NCBI GenBank assembly: GCA_030706665.1
Contig: JAUZOB010000033.1
Location: 1 to 17,201 of the forward strand
Direction: 5' to 3'
DNA length: 17,201 nucleotides
Origin: Bacteroidota bacterium
Lineage (GTDB): Bacteria > Bacteroidota > Bacteroidia > Bacteroidales > Prolixibacteraceae
How positions within the stretch are numbered: position 1 is the first letter of the stretch; the number at the start of each line of letters is the position of its first letter. Both the position numbers and the translations under genes were made by a program. The notes beneath the pieces are model-generated. The model was given only the letters and a program-made list of their open reading frames with translations, did not search any database and was not told where the DNA came from. Shown piece after piece: positions 15,303 to 17,201 of the stretch.

Positions 15303-16073
15303 ATGAAAAAAATTACACAACAAGGAGTTGATCTGACTGTTACTCCTTATGGAAAAGTAAAGGATTTGCATTATGATTTGGGCATATTGCCATGGGGTGC
15401 CACGGAACCACATAATTTGCATTTGCCTTATTTGACCGATTGTATATTGTCGCAGGCAATTGCAATTGATGCTGCAATCCTGGCAAAAGAAAAATCAAAT
15501 GTGTTAAGTCTTGTTTTGCCCCCAATCCCTATGGGATCTCAAAACCCCGGACAGTCGAATCTGCCTTTCTGCATTCATTCCCGTTATGAAACACAAAAGG
15601 CCATTTTGACTGATATTGTGGCATCTTTATATTGTCAGGGATTGCGAAAGATGGTCATTGTAAATGGACATGGCGGAAATAGCTTTAAAAATATGATTCG
15701 TGATTTAGCTGTTGATTACCCTGATTTTGTAATTGCAGTAGCTAATTGGTATGAAGTAATTCCGCAGGAAGGTTTCTTTGAGGTGATAGATGATCATGCC
15801 GGAGAGCAGGAAACGTCTGTTATGATGCATTATTACCCGGAACTGGTCTCTTTGGAAAATGCCGGAGATGGGAAAGCAATTCCTTTTGGGATTCAAACAT
15901 TGAACGATAAAGTTGCATGGATTCCCCGGAATTGGTCAAAAGTTACAGCTGATACCGGCATTGGCAATCCAAAGAAATCAACAGCCGAGAAAGGGAAAGT
16001 ATATGCCGAAGCCGTGGTTGAGAAACTTTCGGAATTATTCATTGAATTAGTCAAAGGTGATATTTATCAATGA
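15303..16073 (+). CDS. Creatininase-family amidohydrolase
   Basis: This 256-residue cytosolic metal-dependent amidohydrolase matches the creatininase family. Metal-site motifs are visible: WGATEPHNLHLPYLTD (E35, H37, D46), VNGHGGN (H123) and HAGEQETS (E168). The length and the LPPIPMGSQNPG loop are normal. The N-terminal motif reads TEPHN rather than the usual EQHG. The family covers creatininase, FAPy deformylases and mycofactocin-type peptidases, so the substrate cannot be told from sequence; no creatine pathway gene is nearby. The start is the ATG at 15303. The gene stands alone between the rny terminator and a convergent gene, with a candidate hairpin downstream (16087-16143). I see no clear promoter in the 200-nt gap before it. 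Confidence 0.88.
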   Translation: MKKITQQGVDLTVTPYGKVKDLHYDLGILPWGATEPHNLHLPYLTDCILSQAIAIDAAILAKEKSNVLSLVLPPIPMGSQNPGQSNLPFCIHSRYETQKAILTDIVASLYCQGLRKMVIVNGHGGNSFKNMIRDLAVDYPDFVIAVANWYEVIPQEGFFEVIDDHAGEQETSVMMHYYPELVSLENAGDGKAIPFGIQTLNDKVAWIPRNWSKVTADTGIGNPKKSTAEKGKVYAEAVVEKLSELFIELVKGDIYQ

Positions 16074-16086
16074 TTTAGGCCACATA

Positions 16087-16143
16087 AATTAAATCGGGGT
16101 GGTGATTTAAGTAAAAAATAGATTTACCACTCCTGTTTTAATT
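16087..16143. terminator. Candidate bidirectional hairpin between convergent genes
   Basis: An outer helix AATTAAA/TTTAATT (16087-16093 and 16137-16143) and an inner helix GGGGTGGT/ACCACTCC with one G-T pair (16096-16103 and 16126-16133) are separated by a small internal loop and close a 22-nt loop. It lies 14 nt after the creatininase stop and 46 nt past the stop of the minus-strand gene. There is no strong T-run on either side, so its efficiency is doubtful. Confidence 0.45.
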
Positions 16144-16189
16144 ACCGCTTCATTCTATGCAAATTGCACTTTTAATCTGTGCATGCCGT

Positions 16190-17080
16190 TTATTTCTTAA
16201 TATTCTTTAAATACTTGGCTATTGTACAAGAAAGGTGCTCTATACGAGCCACTTTGTCTGTTTCGTTGATTACCTCATAAATGTATCGTAGTTCGGCAAT
16301 AAGTTTTTTCAAATAGAAGATATTGTTTGTAGGTTCAAAAAAAGAAGGAATACATTTATATCCTCTGCCTGTTAATAAATTCTCAAGTTCCGTTTGGCCT
16401 AATATTGAGCCATAATTCCCTGGATTAATGTAAAACAGGGCAGGTGTTGTAGTTGCTTTGACTGTAGAATCAATAAAAAAAGTCTGGTTTAAGAACGCCA
16501 ACAAATTGTTCTCCGGAATATTGATCCCATATAAGGCAATCCCTATCTTTTTGGAAATGATCAAATAGAAGATCGTAATGAATAACATGCTACACTTTTT
16601 ATGTTTGAAAAACTGATCAATCATAAAATGAGCGGGTTCTTGCCTTGACCAGGGAATTACTTCAATTCCTTCTTTTACGAATAAGAAATAGTTGATAATT
16701 GAAATTCTTTCAGGTGCAGTCAGATTTTCATAGAGCCGTTCAGCGATATCTCGGGACAGAATATCACATTTTTCGATAATTTCATCACTATTTATATCCG
16801 GATTATCGATTTTCGCAATATGAATTAATAGCATTAGCAAATCTTTGGGCCTTTCAAGCCAACTGAATAGATCCCTGGTAAACGATTCAAAATTGATATC
16901 GTTAATGATCCACTGTAACCGATTAATGACTAAATTATTGTCGGTTTGATTTACTGCATATTTCAACGTCGGAACGAGTTCCTTCCCTTTTGATTTAAGT
17001 TGTGTGATTACTTCCTGACAAATTTCTTCATCAGGATCATCCAAAAGGGAAAGTAATGCCTTAACTCGTTCTTTATCCAT
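16190..17080 (-). CDS. SirB1/transglutaminase-like protein with HEAT-like N-terminus
   Basis: This 296-residue cytosolic protein resembles the SirB1-type 'transglutaminase-like' family. Residues about 1-62 form two helical HEAT-like units (ALLSLLDDPDEEICQEVI, LVPTLKYAVN). The core about 125-200 follows the family pattern MLFITIFYLIISKKIGIALY-GINIP, and 215-240 matches the FIDPF-GG-ll segment (FYINPGNYGSILGQTELENL). Family members usually carry a His after that Pro (P-x-H-F); here it is PENNLL, so the candidate active-site His is missing. A Cys (C163, KKCSML) is near the usual Cys position. I infer a non-catalytic member. Function in the family is not established. The start is the ATG at 17080. 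It lies 15 nt downstream of another minus-strand gene and is likely cotranscribed with it. Confidence 0.65.
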   Translation of the reverse strand: MDKERVKALLSLLDDPDEEICQEVITQLKSKGKELVPTLKYAVNQTDNNLVINRLQWIINDINFESFTRDLFSWLERPKDLLMLLIHIAKIDNPDINSDEIIEKCDILSRDIAERLYENLTAPERISIINYFLFVKEGIEVIPWSRQEPAHFMIDQFFKHKKCSMLFITIFYLIISKKIGIALYGINIPENNLLAFLNQTFFIDSTVKATTTPALFYINPGNYGSILGQTELENLLTGRGYKCIPSFFEPTNNIFYLKKLIAELRYIYEVINETDKVARIEHLSCTIAKYLKNIKK

Positions 17081-17095
17081 AACAAGTATTTCTAC

Positions 17096-17201
17096 TTATA
17101 ATTTCTCAAGAATTAATTCAATAAGATTCTGCATGTTAGGATAGTAATTGTTATTTGCGACACGGGTAACTCTGTTGGCTATAATAAGACAGATCGTAAG
17201 A
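17096..17201 (-). CDS. C-terminal fragment of an unrecognised gene
   Basis: An open minus-strand frame enters from the right edge and ends at TAA (17098-17096) after 34 visible codons. The fragment reads LTICLIIANRVTRVANNN then YYPNMQNLIELILEKL, an amphipathic helical tail typical of a real protein end. It is too short to name a family. The next gene's ATG lies 15 nt after its stop, which fits one operon with the SirB1-like protein. Confidence 0.6.
   Translation of the reverse strand, partial: LTICLIIANRVTRVANNNYYPNMQNLIELILEKL

Noticed and set aside
16165..16183. TGCAC/GTGCA hairpin near the end of the SirB1-like gene
   Set aside because: It has only 5 bp with a 9-nt loop and no T-run; it is too weak to call a terminator.
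1..17201. Search for CRISPR repeats, insertion sequences, phage genes, tRNA or defence genes
   Set aside because: I saw no regularly spaced repeats, transposase or integrase motifs, terminal inverted repeats with target duplications, or tRNA cloverleafs. The gene set is ordinary chromosomal.

Overview
The window looks like a chromosomal segment of a Bacteroidota bacterium, most likely of the Bacteroidales/Marinilabiliales group. The DNA is AT-rich, most starts lack a strong Shine-Dalgarno, and several genes have matches to the Bacteroidota -7 box TAnnTTTG upstream. The proteins fit this too: a secreted C69 dipeptidase, a patatin fused to an outer-membrane barrel, YitT, an Ub-Mut7C protein, and a zapA-rny pair with a structured RNA between them. 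There is no sign of phage, plasmid, insertion sequence, CRISPR array, tRNA or rRNA. This is mostly housekeeping sequence.

Left part (1-3457): the N-terminus of a short-chain dehydrogenase leaves the left edge on the minus strand. A two-gene plus-strand operon follows, a DUF2784 membrane protein overlapping an Ub-Mut7C/PIN-like protein by ATGA. It converges on prfC (RF3, minus strand), with a perfect 14-bp hairpin terminator between them.

Middle (3660-12505): on the plus strand is an unusual protein with a duplicated charged helical region followed by a GH16-like fold. Both catalytic glutamates of its ExDxxE motif are histidines, and it has no signal peptide. It converges, with a 6-nt overlap, on a minus-strand run read from right to left: an M23 peptidase, a C69 dipeptidase, ribosomal protein L19 (structured leader and strong terminator), YitT and a patatin-POTRA-barrel protein. 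Much of this run concerns the envelope.

Right part (12727-17201): a promoter-like box precedes a small coiled-coil gene and zapA (8 nt apart). Then come a hairpin RNA that I read as 6S RNA, rny (RNase Y) and a strong terminator. A creatininase-family amidohydrolase follows on the plus strand. It converges on a minus-strand SirB1/transglutaminase-like protein with a HEAT-like N-terminus, and the C-terminal 34 codons of an unrecognised gene leave the right edge.

The best leads for novelty are the catalytically altered GH16-like protein with tandem helical repeats, the zapA-rny RNA, the L19 leader hairpin, and the coiled-coil partner of zapA. I did not find a convincing new multi-gene system such as a defence island or mobile element.
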